A stretch of DNA of 64,000 nt from Variovorax sp. 54. Lineage in GTDB: Bacteria; Pseudomonadota; Gammaproteobacteria; Burkholderiales; Burkholderiaceae_C. Under the pieces are notes generated by a model. It ran no database searches. It had not been told where the DNA came from and was given only the letters and a program-made list of their open reading frames with translations. The position numbers were made by a program, and so were the translations under genes. Location: contig NZ_PEFF01000001.1 in assembly GCF_002754375.1 (NCBI RefSeq), forward strand, positions 1,178,001-1,242,000, in the 5' to 3' direction. Below are positions 8,600 to 17,825 of this stretch, one piece after another (the stretch's first letter is position 1; each line of letters begins with the position of its first letter).

Positions 8600-9505
8600 A
8601 TGGGAATCAGCCACTACATCAAGGAAATCGGCCGCGGCGCGCGAGGCGCCCGTCCGCTCACGCGCGAGCAGGCCTGCGACCTGTTCGGCCAGGTGCTGGA
8701 CGGCACGGTCACCGACCTGGAAATCGGCGGCTTCTGCCTCGCCATGCGCATCAAGGGCGAGACGCCCGAAGAAATGGCCGGCTTTCTCGACGCCACGCAC
8801 GCGCGACTGAACCCCGTGACGACGCTCGGCGGCCCGCTGATCGCGCTGCCCAGCTACAACGGCGCGCGCAAGCTGCCGGTGCTCACGCCGCTGCTGGCGC
8901 TGCTGCTGGCGCGCGAAGGCCTGGCGGTGCTGGTGCACGGCAGCGCGAGCGAAACCTCGCGCGTACTGGCATCGAACGTGCTTTCAGCCCTGGACATGCC
9001 CCCGATGACCACGCTCACCCCGCTTGCCGCCGGCCAGGTGGGCTTTGCCCCGACCGAGCTGCTGAACCCCGCGCTCAAGCGCCTGCTCGACGTGCGCCGC
9101 GTGGTGGGCCTGCGCAACCCCGGCCACAGCGTGGTCAAGCTGATGCGCCCGACCACCGGCCCCTGCGTGGTGGTGGCCAGCTACACGCACCCCGAATACG
9201 CCCGCACGATGGGCGAGACCTTCGAGCTCACGGGCATGACCGCCCTGCTCTCGCGCGGCCTCGAAGGCGAGGTGGTCTCCGACCCGCGTCGCACCGCCCA
9301 GATCGACGGCTTCGTGCGCGGCGTGCGCAGCGAACTCCAGGCCCAGGCCGCCGGCACCGCCGCCGACGTGCCCGGGCTGCCGAAAGAAATCGACGTCGCC
9401 ACCACGGCCGACTACACGCGGCGCGTGCTGGCCGGCGAGCTTCCCGTGCCCGAAGCCATCGCGACGCAAGTCAGGCACATCACCGAACTGGCCTCCCACG
9501 CATGA
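8600..9505 (+). CDS. ybiB: YbiB family DNA-binding protein (TrpD2-like, phosphoribosyltransferase fold)
   Basis: 301 aa. The whole length matches the anthranilate-phosphoribosyltransferase-like fold of YbiB/TrpD2: a helical N-terminal domain (IKEIGRGARGARPLTREQA) and an alpha/beta domain with VLVHGSASETSR in place of the TrpD phosphate-binding loop. E. coli YbiB binds nucleic acid without sequence specificity and lacks TrpD activity; its role is unclear. The ATG at 8600 starts at the conserved MGISHYIKEIG; the open frame further upstream is hairpin repeat DNA. The last bases overlap cobA (ATGA), so the two are translationally coupled and probably part of the nitrate cluster transcript. Confidence 0.9.
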   Translation: MGISHYIKEIGRGARGARPLTREQACDLFGQVLDGTVTDLEIGGFCLAMRIKGETPEEMAGFLDATHARLNPVTTLGGPLIALPSYNGARKLPVLTPLLALLLAREGLAVLVHGSASETSRVLASNVLSALDMPPMTTLTPLAAGQVGFAPTELLNPALKRLLDVRRVVGLRNPGHSVVKLMRPTTGPCVVVASYTHPEYARTMGETFELTGMTALLSRGLEGEVVSDPRRTAQIDGFVRGVRSELQAQAAGTAADVPGLPKEIDVATTADYTRRVLAGELPVPEAIATQVRHITELASHA

Positions 9506-10311
9506 ACACCCCCTCCACCCTCATCACCGGCCGCTGCACGCTGGTGGGCGCCGGCCCCGGCGACCCCGAGCTGCTAACCGTCAAGGCCGTCAAGGCGATC
9601 CAGGCCGCCACGGTGCTGCTGGTCGACGACCTCGTGAACGACGCCGTGCTCCAGGCCTACGCCCGGCCCGGCGCGCGCATCGTGCACGTGGGCAAGCGCG
9701 GCGGCTGCAAGAGCACGCCGCAGGCCTTCATCGAGCGGCTCATGATCACGGCCGTGCGCGAAGGCGAGACCGTGGTGCGCCTCAAGGGCGGCGACCCGTT
9801 CATCTTCGGGCGCGGCGGCGAAGAGGTGGAACACCTGCGCGAGGCCGGCATCGAATGCGCGGTGGTCAACGGCATCACCGCCGGCCTGGCCGCCGTGACC
9901 TCGCTGGGCGTGCCGCTCACCCACCGCGACCATGCGCAGGGCGTGGTCTTCGTCACCGGCCACGCCAAGACCGGCGCCGGCGCGGCCGAAGACCCGACCG
10001 ACTGGCGCGCGCTGGCCGCCACGGCGCACAACGCGCGCCTGACGCTCGTGATCTACATGGGCGTCTCGGGCGCCGGCCACATCGAGCGCGAACTGCTGCA
10101 CGGCCTGCCGGGCGACACGCCCGTGGCCGTGGTGCAGCACGCGAGCCTGCCGCACCAGCGCCACCTCGTGACCACGCTGCAGGGCCTGCAGGCCCGCATC
10201 GCAGACGCCGGGCTGGGCAGCCCGGCGGTGATCGTGGTGGGGGATGTGCTGCGGGGGTTCGCCGCAGCGGCGCTGCCCGCGCCCCTGGACCAGGACCGCT
10301 TCGGCACCTGA
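9502..10311 (+). CDS. cobA: Uroporphyrinogen-III C-methyltransferase (SUMT)
   Basis: 269 aa. Transfers two methyl groups from SAM to uroporphyrinogen III, giving precorrin-2, the precursor of siroheme (and cobalamin). Motifs: LVGAGPGDPELLTVKA at the N-terminus, VRLKGGDPFIFGRGGEE in the middle and GITAGLAA, all typical of the CobA/CysG-A family. It has no CysG-type dehydrogenase/ferrochelatase domain, so sirohydrochlorin completion must be encoded elsewhere. It overlaps ybiB by 4 bp (ATGA). Its position at the end of a nirB-containing operon fits siroheme supply to nitrite reductase. Confidence 0.94.
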   Translation: MNTPSTLITGRCTLVGAGPGDPELLTVKAVKAIQAATVLLVDDLVNDAVLQAYARPGARIVHVGKRGGCKSTPQAFIERLMITAVREGETVVRLKGGDPFIFGRGGEEVEHLREAGIECAVVNGITAGLAAVTSLGVPLTHRDHAQGVVFVTGHAKTGAGAAEDPTDWRALAATAHNARLTLVIYMGVSGAGHIERELLHGLPGDTPVAVVQHASLPHQRHLVTTLQGLQARIADAGLGSPAVIVVGDVLRGFAAAALPAPLDQDRFGT

Positions 10312-10312
10312 G

Positions 10313-10328
10313 CGGACCCGGCGGTCCG
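10313..10328 (+). terminator. Possible weak hairpin terminator after cobA
   Basis: A 6-bp perfect GC stem (10313-10318 with 10323-10328) and a 4-nt loop lie just after the cobA stop, in the 34-bp gap before the convergent M48 gene. Only two Ts follow, so intrinsic termination would be weak. Confidence 0.35.
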
Positions 10329-10345
10329 TTGCCGCCGTTGTCGCC

Positions 10346-13300
10346 TCACCCGAAGTACGGGTGCTCCGCCGGAAACAGGGCCCGCTTGACGAAGGTGCGC
10401 CACTGCGCCGGCGCACGAGACCCCAACGCCACCAACCCCGCACAGTAGGCCTGCGCGCGCACCTGCGGCGTGAGGCCGGCCAGCGCGGCCTCCGCGCTGC
10501 GGGTGTCCTTGCTGGTTTCGAGCGCGGTCACGAAGGCGCGCAGCCTGTCGGCATCGTCCGGCGACAGGTTCTTCAGCGCCAGCATCGACTTGTCGACCGG
10601 CCGGCCATGCCGGATCGCCAGCCCGATGGCCGGCCAGAGCGATTCGAAGTCGTCCGGCGTGATGGCCCGCGCAGCTTCGAGCGCCTTGCCGACCTGCTTC
10701 TGGCTGGCACCATCCGATGCTCCGACCATCAGCACGAGGCGGGCCTGCGGCTGCGAAGCGACCGTGGCGATGTCGAAGGCCTTGTCCAGATGCCCCTGCC
10801 CCAGCTCCACATAGCCGCGTGCGGGGCTGGTGGCGGGCACGTCCTTGCCGAGCTGCAGGGTCCGCTGCATCCGCAGGTAGTCGGACCTGGCCAACAGGTC
10901 GTCGATAGACACGGCCTCGCCCTGCTCGATGCGGCGGATGCGCGCCAGGTCTGCCGCGGCGATATTGCCCATGAACGGCACCTTGGCACCTGCCTTCTCA
11001 TAGGCGCGGCGGGCTTCGACCCAGGCCTGCTCGCCGGCCCAGACGTGCCCGGCGGCATAGGCGAACCAGGCGCTGTCGGGATGCTCGGCGGCGCCTTTCT
11101 TGAAGGCGACATCCTTCGCGGCCGGGTCGGCGATGCACCGCACGACCAGGTAGGCCAAGTCGCCCACAGCGGGATTCGCTGCGGCCAGCGCACGGTGCTG
11201 CGCGCAGACCCGTTCCTTCGCCTCCGGCGTGATGGCCAGCGATTGCTGCTCACGCAGCGACGCGATCTCGAGGGGATCGCGCGCCAGGCGCGAGGCGATG
11301 ACCTTCGCGTACCCCTCGGCCAGTTCCTGCTCCGAGACGTTCAGCCACTCGATCAGGTAGGCCGACTGGACCGAGTCCCACCGGGCGTGCGCTTCGACCA
11401 GCGCCTTGCGGTCCCCGCCCGCCGGCATCATGTTCAGGTGAAGGCTGGCCGACTGCGACGCCGGAAAGCTGACGACCGACCGGGTGCCGCCGCCCCCCTT
11501 GGTGCTGATCTGCCGCGGCGGCTCTTCGAACAGGGCATCCGCCGACTGCGATGACCAGCGCGGCGCGCCCAGCGGGCGCTCGGGCGGTGCGACCGCGTTG
11601 CCGTACACCGCCGTCCACGCCACCATCGGCGCCGCGCCGGCCACGTTGTAGACGTAGCGCACGCCGACCAGCTCGGGGTTGGCCGAGAAGGATTCGATCT
11701 CCTGTCCTTGCGCCGTGCGTGCGCCCAGTTCGATGGGCTTGTCTGCCTCGACCTCGAAAGCCCGCTTGCCGCCCGGTGCGAGCGTTGCGCTGTGGCTACC
11801 CACGTGCACCTTCACCTCGCGGTCGAGGCCGTTGTAGGCGATCACGCTGGCGCTGCCGAGCGTGGTGCTGATGCCCATGAGGCTCGCGATCACGCCGCCC
11901 GCGACGACCAGGCGCGCCCCGCCGGCCCACCAGCCGTCTGCTGTCTGGAAGCGCGACCAGGCATCGAGCTTCTTCTGGCGCGGACGCTCCTGCCCGTTCA
12001 TCAGCGTCGTGTACGTCGCGGGCACCACCGGTGCGGCGGGCGCATCACCGGTGGGGGCTTGCTGTGTCAGTGCGACGTCGGCGAGGCTGGCCTCGGTGGT
12101 CAGCAACTGGTCGAGCGCGGCCCGGCGCAGGCTGCCCAGCGCGCGCACCATGGGGCGGACCCAGCTGTCCGACGCGCGGAGCCATTCGTTGATGTTCTCC
12201 CGCGTCGGGTAGCCGAAGCTGAACTCGCCCACCGTGGCCGCCCAGCTCTCGCGGCCCATCAACGCCAGCGCCTGGGGGCCGGCCTCGAGGGTTGGCGCGT
12301 CCTTGGCGATCTCGGCCATGCCGCTGAAAAGCGCGCTGGCATCTGCCAGCACGCGCCGGGCCTCGGCCTCGTTGGTCTTGCGCTTGGCCGTGACCATGGT
12401 CAGCGTGTTGATCGTCGTTTCCTGCAGGTCGATCAGGTTCGCCTCGGCATGCTCGGCATAGTGCAGCAGCCGCAACTGGGCCAGCCAGCCGGCCTCCCAC
12501 TCGGGCCCCAGCACCGCCGCCAGCGCGTGCAGCGTGGAACGGCAGCGGCGGTCGTGCGTTTCGAGTTCGCGCTCGACGGCTGCGATGTCCTGCGCCACTT
12601 CGTCGATGGCGCCGGCCACCTCGCGCTTCCTGATCGCCTTGCCGCGATGCTCCAGGCGCGCGCCCTCGGTCTTGGCGATGCCGTCCTGCACGGCGACCAG
12701 CGTGGCGCGTTCGTGCCGCAGCGCGCCCAGCCGTTCGAGCACACCCGACAGCGACTCGGGATAGAGCCCCGGCAGCGCTGCGGCCGCCTCCGATGCGCTG
12801 ATGCGGTCGAACAGCGCCTCGGCAGTGTTGTGCGAGCGCGTGACGGCGCGCCCCAGGTACACGCCGCGGTAACGCCGCTTGTACGACTCCCGGTCGTACT
12901 CGGCATCGAGCGCCTGCGCTGCCGCCTCGCGCGTGTCGGCGATAGGGGGCGGCACCACGTGGCTGATCAGGGCGGCGCAGTTGCGCTCGCGAAAGGCCGG
13001 TGCGTCGTCGAACAGGTCCCACGCGGAGTTCTCTCGGGTCTCGGCCGGAAGGTAGACCTTCTTCGCGTTCTCTTCGCGCTCGTGGCTGGCCGGGTGCGTG
13101 GCCCACATGCGCGACACCGACACCCGGTCGCGCTTGAAGATGCGGTGCGTGGCCGGCCCTTCGGCCGGTGCGGGCGGCGGCGTGCCGTAGTTCGGGTCGT
13201 CGTAGATCGCCCGCAGCTTCTGGATGATCCGCGACTGGATGTCGTAGAGATCGGGTGCCGCATGGCCCTTGTGCAGCCGCTGGTTGGCGAAGTCGAGGGT

Positions 13301-14179
13301 GCGGTCCCAGGCGCTGTCGGCCGCCTGCATCTTGTAGAGCGCGTCGATCAGCGCGTCGCTGCCCGCAAGGCTGACCGAGACGCGGTCGGCCTGGAACTCC
13401 ATCTCGCGCGACAGCGCGCGGTCGGCCAGCACGACAACGCGGAACAGGCTGTCGACCACCGACCGGATCGACCACACCAGCAGGGAAAACAGCCAGCCGA
13501 TCCACGCGATCCGGATGTCGGTGCGCGAGAGCCCTTCGAGAAAGCGGTCCAGCCCGTCGCGCTTGGCCACGATGTGCGCCGCGATCTGCTGCGCCAGGTA
13601 GACCCAGCGACCGACCGCCATGCTGCGCTGCGCGAAGTGACCGAACTCGTGCGCCAGGACGGCCTTGAATTCGGACACGGTCAGCACGTTGACCAGCGGC
13701 AACCCGATCTCGAGGTTCTTCTTCGAGGGGAGGAAGAAGTTGAGCAGCGACAGGTCGTAGAACACCGCCGCATTGACCCGCGCGGACACGTACACCTTGG
13801 CCGGTCGCGGGGCTCGCGCTTCGTCGGCGAGCCGGTACAAAAAGGCGAACAGCCGGGGCTGGTCGGCCTCGGTGATTTCGGTCAGGCCGTCCATCTGGCC
13901 GCGCCGGACGAATACCAAAGCTTTCAGCATGAACACCGCCAGGAAGGCGGCGCCGACCCCCACGACCAGCAGCAGGAACCCGTCGCGCGACCCGTAGACC
14001 GAGGCCCGGATCGAGAGGTAGGCCTTCCAGGCCAGCCAGCCCGAGAACAGCAGGTAGGCCCCGACGAAAACCAGCAAGGCCACCATGGCCAGCCACGCAT
14101 GCCGCCGGTAGGCCGGCGACGCCTTGGCCAATTGACTCCCGGCGCCGGCGGGACCCGCCGGATAAAGCTGATCCACCAT
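10346..14179 (-). CDS. M48-family zinc metalloprotease with very long C-terminal region
   Basis: 1277 aa, far longer than ordinary HtpX/M48 enzymes (~300 aa). Two membrane helices (~28-55 and ~68-95) precede the peptidase domain with the zinc motif HEFGH near 176-180 and the downstream glutamate (REMEFQADR, ~258). The remaining ~900 residues are helical and Ala/Glu-rich; a third hydrophobic segment lies near 770 (VVAGGVIASLMG), and the C-terminal third carries tetratricopeptide-like helices (AYAAGHVWAGEQAWVEARR). The ATG at 14179 is chosen for its AAGAGGAAGG ribosome site; the frame is open 29 codons upstream. Probably a membrane-bound protease facing the cytoplasm; substrate unknown. Convergent with cobA, divergent from the desaturase gene. 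Confidence 0.85.
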   Translation of the reverse strand: MVDQLYPAGPAGAGSQLAKASPAYRRHAWLAMVALLVFVGAYLLFSGWLAWKAYLSIRASVYGSRDGFLLLVVGVGAAFLAVFMLKALVFVRRGQMDGLTEITEADQPRLFAFLYRLADEARAPRPAKVYVSARVNAAVFYDLSLLNFFLPSKKNLEIGLPLVNVLTVSEFKAVLAHEFGHFAQRSMAVGRWVYLAQQIAAHIVAKRDGLDRFLEGLSRTDIRIAWIGWLFSLLVWSIRSVVDSLFRVVVLADRALSREMEFQADRVSVSLAGSDALIDALYKMQAADSAWDRTLDFANQRLHKGHAAPDLYDIQSRIIQKLRAIYDDPNYGTPPPAPAEGPATHRIFKRDRVSVSRMWATHPASHEREENAKKVYLPAETRENSAWDLFDDAPAFRERNCAALISHVVPPPIADTREAAAQALDAEYDRESYKRRYRGVYLGRAVTRSHNTAEALFDRISASEAAAALPGLYPESLSGVLERLGALRHERATLVAVQDGIAKTEGARLEHRGKAIRKREVAGAIDEVAQDIAAVERELETHDRRCRSTLHALAAVLGPEWEAGWLAQLRLLHYAEHAEANLIDLQETTINTLTMVTAKRKTNEAEARRVLADASALFSGMAEIAKDAPTLEAGPQALALMGRESWAATVGEFSFGYPTRENINEWLRASDSWVRPMVRALGSLRRAALDQLLTTEASLADVALTQQAPTGDAPAAPVVPATYTTLMNGQERPRQKKLDAWSRFQTADGWWAGGARLVVAGGVIASLMGISTTLGSASVIAYNGLDREVKVHVGSHSATLAPGGKRAFEVEADKPIELGARTAQGQEIESFSANPELVGVRYVYNVAGAAPMVAWTAVYGNAVAPPERPLGAPRWSSQSADALFEEPPRQISTKGGGGTRSVVSFPASQSASLHLNMMPAGGDRKALVEAHARWDSVQSAYLIEWLNVSEQELAEGYAKVIASRLARDPLEIASLREQQSLAITPEAKERVCAQHRALAAANPAVGDLAYLVVRCIADPAAKDVAFKKGAAEHPDSAWFAYAAGHVWAGEQAWVEARRAYEKAGAKVPFMGNIAAADLARIRRIEQGEAVSIDDLLARSDYLRMQRTLQLGKDVPATSPARGYVELGQGHLDKAFDIATVASQPQARLVLMVGASDGASQKQVGKALEAARAITPDDFESLWPAIGLAIRHGRPVDKSMLALKNLSPDDADRLRAFVTALETSKDTRSAEAALAGLTPQVRAQAYCAGLVALGSRAPAQWRTFVKRALFPAEHPYFG

Positions 14180-14313
14180 GTTGTGCCCCCTTCCTCTTAA
14201 TGACCGTTGTTCTTCGGACCGCCGGGTCGCACCCGCCGGGCCATGCCACCGATAATTCCACCCCATTGCGTATGGATTCTTACATCCGCAAGAGAAACAA
14301 AAAGAGGGGAAAA

Positions 14314-15438
14314 GTGCTCGACAAACTCAACGAATTCACCGAAAGCCACGGCGAGCTGCGCCGCGGGCGCGGGCTGGTCACGGGCACCATTGCCTTCAGC
14401 CTCGCCGCCCTGTGCTTTCTGGGCGTGCTGGCCTTCCACTTCCCGCAGTACCTGACGACGCCCGAGCTGCGCAAGAGCTACAACGTCGACGTGATGCGCG
14501 TCATTCTGCTGACGGCGCTGGTCATTGCGGGCGGGCTCTCGCTGGTCAACATCATCTTCAACCGCTCGCGCTGGCTCTCGTCGGCCGCGTTCCTGCTGGT
14601 GGTGGTGTCGGCCCTGCTGGGCGGGCACAAGGTGCCGGTGCACGACTTCGCCGACCACACGCCGTACATCGGGCTCGACTGGTTCATCCTCGACCTGCTG
14701 GGCTCGTCGCTGATCTTCATCTTCATCGAGAAGCTCTTTGCGCTGCGCAAGGACCAGCCCGTGTTCCGCGAAGAGTGGCAGACCGACTTTCATCACTTCG
14801 TGGTGAACCACATGATCGTGGGCTTCGTGCTGCTGGCCACCAACCTCATGGTGCACAAGCTCTTCGGCTGGGCCGCCAACGACGGCATCCGCGGCTGGGT
14901 GGGCAACCTGCCGTTCTGGGCCGGCATTCTGCTGATCATTCTGGTGGCCGACCTCGTGCAGTACTGGACGCACCGCGCGTACCACGAGGTGCCGGTGCTG
15001 TGGCGCCTGCACGCCGTGCACCACAGCGTGAAGAGCATGGACTGGATGGCGGGCTCGCGCCAGCACATCCTCGAATTGCTGATCACGCGCACGCTGGTGC
15101 TCGCGCCCATCTACGTGCTGGGCTTCAGCAAGGACGTGATCGACGCCTACATCGTCGTGGTCGGCTTCCAGGCGGTGTTCAACCACTGCAACGTGAGCGT
15201 GCGCCTGGGGCCGCTGCGCTACCTCATCGTGACGCCCAACTTCCACCACTGGCACCACAGCCAGGACCAGGAAGCGCTCGACAAGAACTACGCGGCGCAC
15301 TACGCCTTCCTCGACTACCTTTTCGGCACGGCCGTGAAGACCACCAAGCTCTGGCCCGAGAAGTACGGCGTGCTGGGCGACTATGTGCCCAACGGCTTCT
15401 TCAAGCAGCTGAAGTTCCCGTTCGTCTGGAAGGGATGA
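14314..15438 (+). CDS. Sterol desaturase / fatty acid hydroxylase superfamily membrane protein
   Basis: 374 aa from the GTG at 14314, which has an AGAGGGG ribosome site 4 nt upstream. An ATG at 14272 would add 14 residues, mostly Lys/Arg that simply translate that purine-rich site, and has no ribosome site of its own. Several membrane helices carry the di-iron histidine boxes HRAYH, HAVHH and HHWHH (roughly residues 225-325). The family hydroxylates or desaturates lipids at the inner membrane; the substrate cannot be read from sequence. A 4-bp overlap with an in-frame ATG of the next gene, or a 2-bp gap to its better ATG, indicates an operon with the YiiX-like lipoprotein. Confidence 0.87.
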   Translation: MLDKLNEFTESHGELRRGRGLVTGTIAFSLAALCFLGVLAFHFPQYLTTPELRKSYNVDVMRVILLTALVIAGGLSLVNIIFNRSRWLSSAAFLLVVVSALLGGHKVPVHDFADHTPYIGLDWFILDLLGSSLIFIFIEKLFALRKDQPVFREEWQTDFHHFVVNHMIVGFVLLATNLMVHKLFGWAANDGIRGWVGNLPFWAGILLIILVADLVQYWTHRAYHEVPVLWRLHAVHHSVKSMDWMAGSRQHILELLITRTLVLAPIYVLGFSKDVIDAYIVVVGFQAVFNHCNVSVRLGPLRYLIVTPNFHHWHHSQDQEALDKNYAAHYAFLDYLFGTAVKTTKLWPEKYGVLGDYVPNGFFKQLKFPFVWKG

Positions 15439-15440
15439 CC

Positions 15441-16226
15441 ATGGCTTCCCTTCTTCGCGCGGTTGCGCTCGCAGCCGCGCTGCCACTGCTGCTCTCGGCC
15501 TGCGCCACGCGCATCGAGATGCCTTCCGAAACCTCGGGCCTGCGCCTGCGCGTGCAGAGCTCGGTGATCGCTCCCGGCAACGGCGGCGAACTCATCGGCG
15601 CCGAGGTGCTGGCGCCCGGCGACATCCTGCTGACCTCGATCGCCACGGTGAATTCGTTCGGCATCCGCCTGGGCACCTTCTCGCCGGTGAGCCATGCCGT
15701 GCTGTACCTGGGCGACGGGCTCATCGCCGAGGCGGTGGGCACCGGCGTGCGCGCGCGCCGGCTGGCCGACGTGGTCGACGAAGAGCAGATGGTCGTGGCC
15801 TTTCGCGTGCCCGGCCTCGAGTCGGCCCACGTCGAGAAGATGCGCGACTGGGCGAATTCCAAGGTCGGCACCCGTTACAACACGGCCGGCGTGCTGCTGA
15901 ACGCGCCCTTCGTGCTGAACCGCCGGCTGTGCGAGCTGCCGCTGATTCCTTCGGCCGTCAGCGCGTACTGCATCACCGGCATGGCGATGGTGCAGCTCGG
16001 CGCCAGCCGCAACGACCAGTTCTTCTGCTCGCAGTTCGTGCTGGAGGCCTACCGCCAGGCCGGCGCGCCGATCACCGACGCCGACCCGCGCTGGGTGAGC
16101 CCGGCCGACCTGCTCCACATGCGCGAGGGCGACGTGCCTTCGATTGCCGCCACGCAGCCGCTGCGCTACGTGGGCCACCTCAAATACAACCCGCCGCCCG
16201 TGCTGGCGGCGGACGGACCCGCTTGA
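15441..16226 (+). CDS. YiiX/YebB-like NlpC/P60-superfamily lipoprotein
   Basis: 261 aa. The N-terminus is a lipoprotein signal with lipobox LLSAC, so the protein should be anchored in the membrane. The body matches the permuted NlpC/P60 (papain-like) family: GDILLTS...SHAVLYLGDGLIAEA supplies the histidine and FFCSQFVLEAYRQAG the cysteine, in permuted order. Members are thought to act on lipids or amide bonds; the substrate is unknown. ATG 15441 is preferred over ATG 15435 because the AAGGG ribosome site lies at proper distance. The next gene starts inside its stop codon (TTGA). Confidence 0.82.
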   Translation: MASLLRAVALAAALPLLLSACATRIEMPSETSGLRLRVQSSVIAPGNGGELIGAEVLAPGDILLTSIATVNSFGIRLGTFSPVSHAVLYLGDGLIAEAVGTGVRARRLADVVDEEQMVVAFRVPGLESAHVEKMRDWANSKVGTRYNTAGVLLNAPFVLNRRLCELPLIPSAVSAYCITGMAMVQLGASRNDQFFCSQFVLEAYRQAGAPITDADPRWVSPADLLHMREGDVPSIAATQPLRYVGHLKYNPPPVLAADGPA

Positions 16227-17446
16227 GCTCTTCTTCCTCTCCTCCTTCTTCTTCCTTTGACGTCGTTGTCGTCGGCGCCGGCGCCGCCGGCCTCTTGTGC
16301 GCCGCGCTGGCAGGCCAGCGCGGGCTGCGCGTGCTGCTGGTCGACCACAGCGAGAAGGTCGGCGAAAAGATCCGCATCTCGGGCGGCGGCCGTGCCAACT
16401 TCACCAACCGCGACCTCGACGTGCGCGCCCCGCAGCGCCATTTCGTCGGCGACAACCCGAATTTCTGCCGCTCGGCGCTCTCGCGCTATGCGCCGCAGCA
16501 GTTCATCGACATGGTGCAGCGCCACGGCATCGCGTTCCACGAGAAGCACAAGGGCCAGCTGTTCTGCGACGGCTCCTCGCAGCAGATCGTCGACATGCTG
16601 CTGGCCGAATGCGCCACCGGCAACGTCGAGCGCTGGCAGCCATGCAAGCTCGGCGACATTGCCTTTGCCGATGGCCGCTACCAAATCAGTAGCACGCGCG
16701 GCCCGATCGACGCGCCCAAGCTCGTGGTCGCAACGGGCGGCCTGTCGATTCCCCAAATTGGTGCAAGCGATTTCGGCTACCGGCTCGCCGAGCAGTTCGG
16801 CCTGCGCCTGGTCACGCCCCGACCGGCGCTCGTGCCGCTGACCTTCGGCGGAGACGCCTGGGCACCGTACGCCAGCCTGGCTGGGCTGGCGCTGCCGGTG
16901 CGCATCGAAACCGGCGGCAAGAAGGACAAGATGACCTTCCTGGAAGACCTGCTGTTCACCCACCGCGGCCTGTCGGGCCCGGCGGTGCTGCAGATTTCGA
17001 GCTACTGGAAGCCCGGCGTCCCGCTGACGCTGGACTTCGCGCCCGGCGTGGACGTGGCCGAATCGCTGGCCGATGCCAAGCTGCGCTCCAAAAAGCGCAT
17101 CGCCAACGAACTGGCCGCGCTGGTGCCCTCGCGGTTGGCCGACGCCTGGGTCGGCGAAGACCCGGCCCTGCAACGCCCGGTGAACGAGGCGACCGACAAG
17201 GCGCTGGCGGTGCTGTCGGAGCGCATCGCCCGCTGGCAGATCACGCCCAGCGGCACCGAGGGCTACAAGAAGGCCGAGGTGACGGCGGGCGGCGTCGACA
17301 CCCGCGATCTGTCGTCCCAGACCATGGAATCGAAGCAACCGGGCCTGTATTTCATCGGCGAAGTGGTCGATGTGACGGGATGGTTGGGCGGATACAACTT
17401 CCAGTGGGCCTGGGCCAGTGCCCATGCCTGCGCAACCGCGCTATAA
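16223..17446 (+). CDS. BaiN/YhiN (HI0933) family NAD(P)/FAD-dependent oxidoreductase
   Basis: 407 aa from a TTG at 16223 overlapping the previous stop (TTGA). A Ser-rich leader precedes the FAD Rossmann motif VVGAGAAGLLCA (~16-27). Further family marks are GEKIRISGGGRANFTN near 50-65 and the C-terminal FIGEVVDVTGWLGGYNFQWAW. The HI0933-like family is flavin-dependent with poorly known substrates (BaiN acts on bile acids in Clostridium). No ATG fits the N-terminus, so TTG is the best choice; the frame has no other obvious start before the FAD motif. Its stop codon overlaps the -10 box of the rpsU promoter. Confidence 0.88.
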   Translation: MSSSSSPPSSSFDVVVVGAGAAGLLCAALAGQRGLRVLLVDHSEKVGEKIRISGGGRANFTNRDLDVRAPQRHFVGDNPNFCRSALSRYAPQQFIDMVQRHGIAFHEKHKGQLFCDGSSQQIVDMLLAECATGNVERWQPCKLGDIAFADGRYQISSTRGPIDAPKLVVATGGLSIPQIGASDFGYRLAEQFGLRLVTPRPALVPLTFGGDAWAPYASLAGLALPVRIETGGKKDKMTFLEDLLFTHRGLSGPAVLQISSYWKPGVPLTLDFAPGVDVAESLADAKLRSKKRIANELAALVPSRLADAWVGEDPALQRPVNEATDKALAVLSERIARWQITPSGTEGYKKAEVTAGGVDTRDLSSQTMESKQPGLYFIGEVVDVTGWLGGYNFQWAWASAHACATAL

Positions 17447-17447
17447 T
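17442..17447 (+). promoter_or_regulatory. -10 box of the rpsU promoter
   Basis: A perfect TATAAT lies over the stop codon of the upstream flavoprotein gene, about 110 bp before rpsU. No good -35 hexamer is seen at 17 bp. Perfect TATAAT is rare in this GC-rich window and rpsU needs strong expression, so it is taken as the main promoter. Confidence 0.6.
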
Positions 17448-17469
17448 TTCGGGCTAACTTCCGGCCTTC

Positions 17470-17500
17470 CCTCAACGGCCACCAAAGATTTCAGTTGAGG
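17470..17500 (+). promoter_or_regulatory. Hairpin in the rpsU 5' leader
   Basis: Inside the ~100-nt untranslated leader, CCTCAAC (17470-17476) pairs with GTTGAGG (17494-17500), a 7-bp stem with a 17-nt loop. Such a leader could serve autogenous control of a ribosomal protein, but nothing here proves it. Confidence 0.4.
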
Positions 17501-17556
17501 AACCCCGGCTTTGGGCCTCGATCTCCCCGAGCCAACTTCAGTTCAACGATTCATCA

Positions 17557-17769
17557 ATGACCACCATTCGCGTTAAAGAAAACGAGCCCTTCGACGTCGC
17601 CCTGCGCCGCTTCAAGCGCACCATCGAAAAGCTCGGCCTGCTGACCGACCTGCGCGCCCGCGAGTTCTACGAGAAGCCGACGGCCGAGCGCAAGCGCAAG
17701 AAGGCCGCTGCGGTCAAGCGCCACTACAAGCGCGTGCGCAGCATGCAGCTCCCCAAGAAGCTGTACTAA
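17557..17769 (+). CDS. rpsU: 30S ribosomal protein S21
   Basis: 70 aa, full length for bS21. [21 protein letters not shown] at the N-terminus and a very basic C-terminal tail ([14 protein letters not shown]) are diagnostic. Component of the small subunit platform, involved in base-pairing of the anti-Shine-Dalgarno region. Preceded by a strong -10 box and a structured leader, and followed by a good intrinsic terminator just before yqeY, so it is largely a monocistronic unit with read-through possible into yqeY. Confidence 0.98.
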
Positions 17770-17825
17770 GCAACGCCCAGGGCAGCTGGCCCCGACGAAA
17801 GTCCTCGCCAGCGCCCCGTTGCACC

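Noticed and set aside
5185..8601. Long minus-strand frame antisense to nirD-nasA
   Set aside because: Shadow of a highly biased gene; no family motifs, composition typical of antisense GC-rich DNA.
14272..14313. ATG 14272 as start of the desaturase-family gene
   Set aside because: The 14 extra codons translate a purine-rich ribosome site into Lys/Arg residues, and the ATG lacks its own site; GTG 14314 is preferred, with some doubt.
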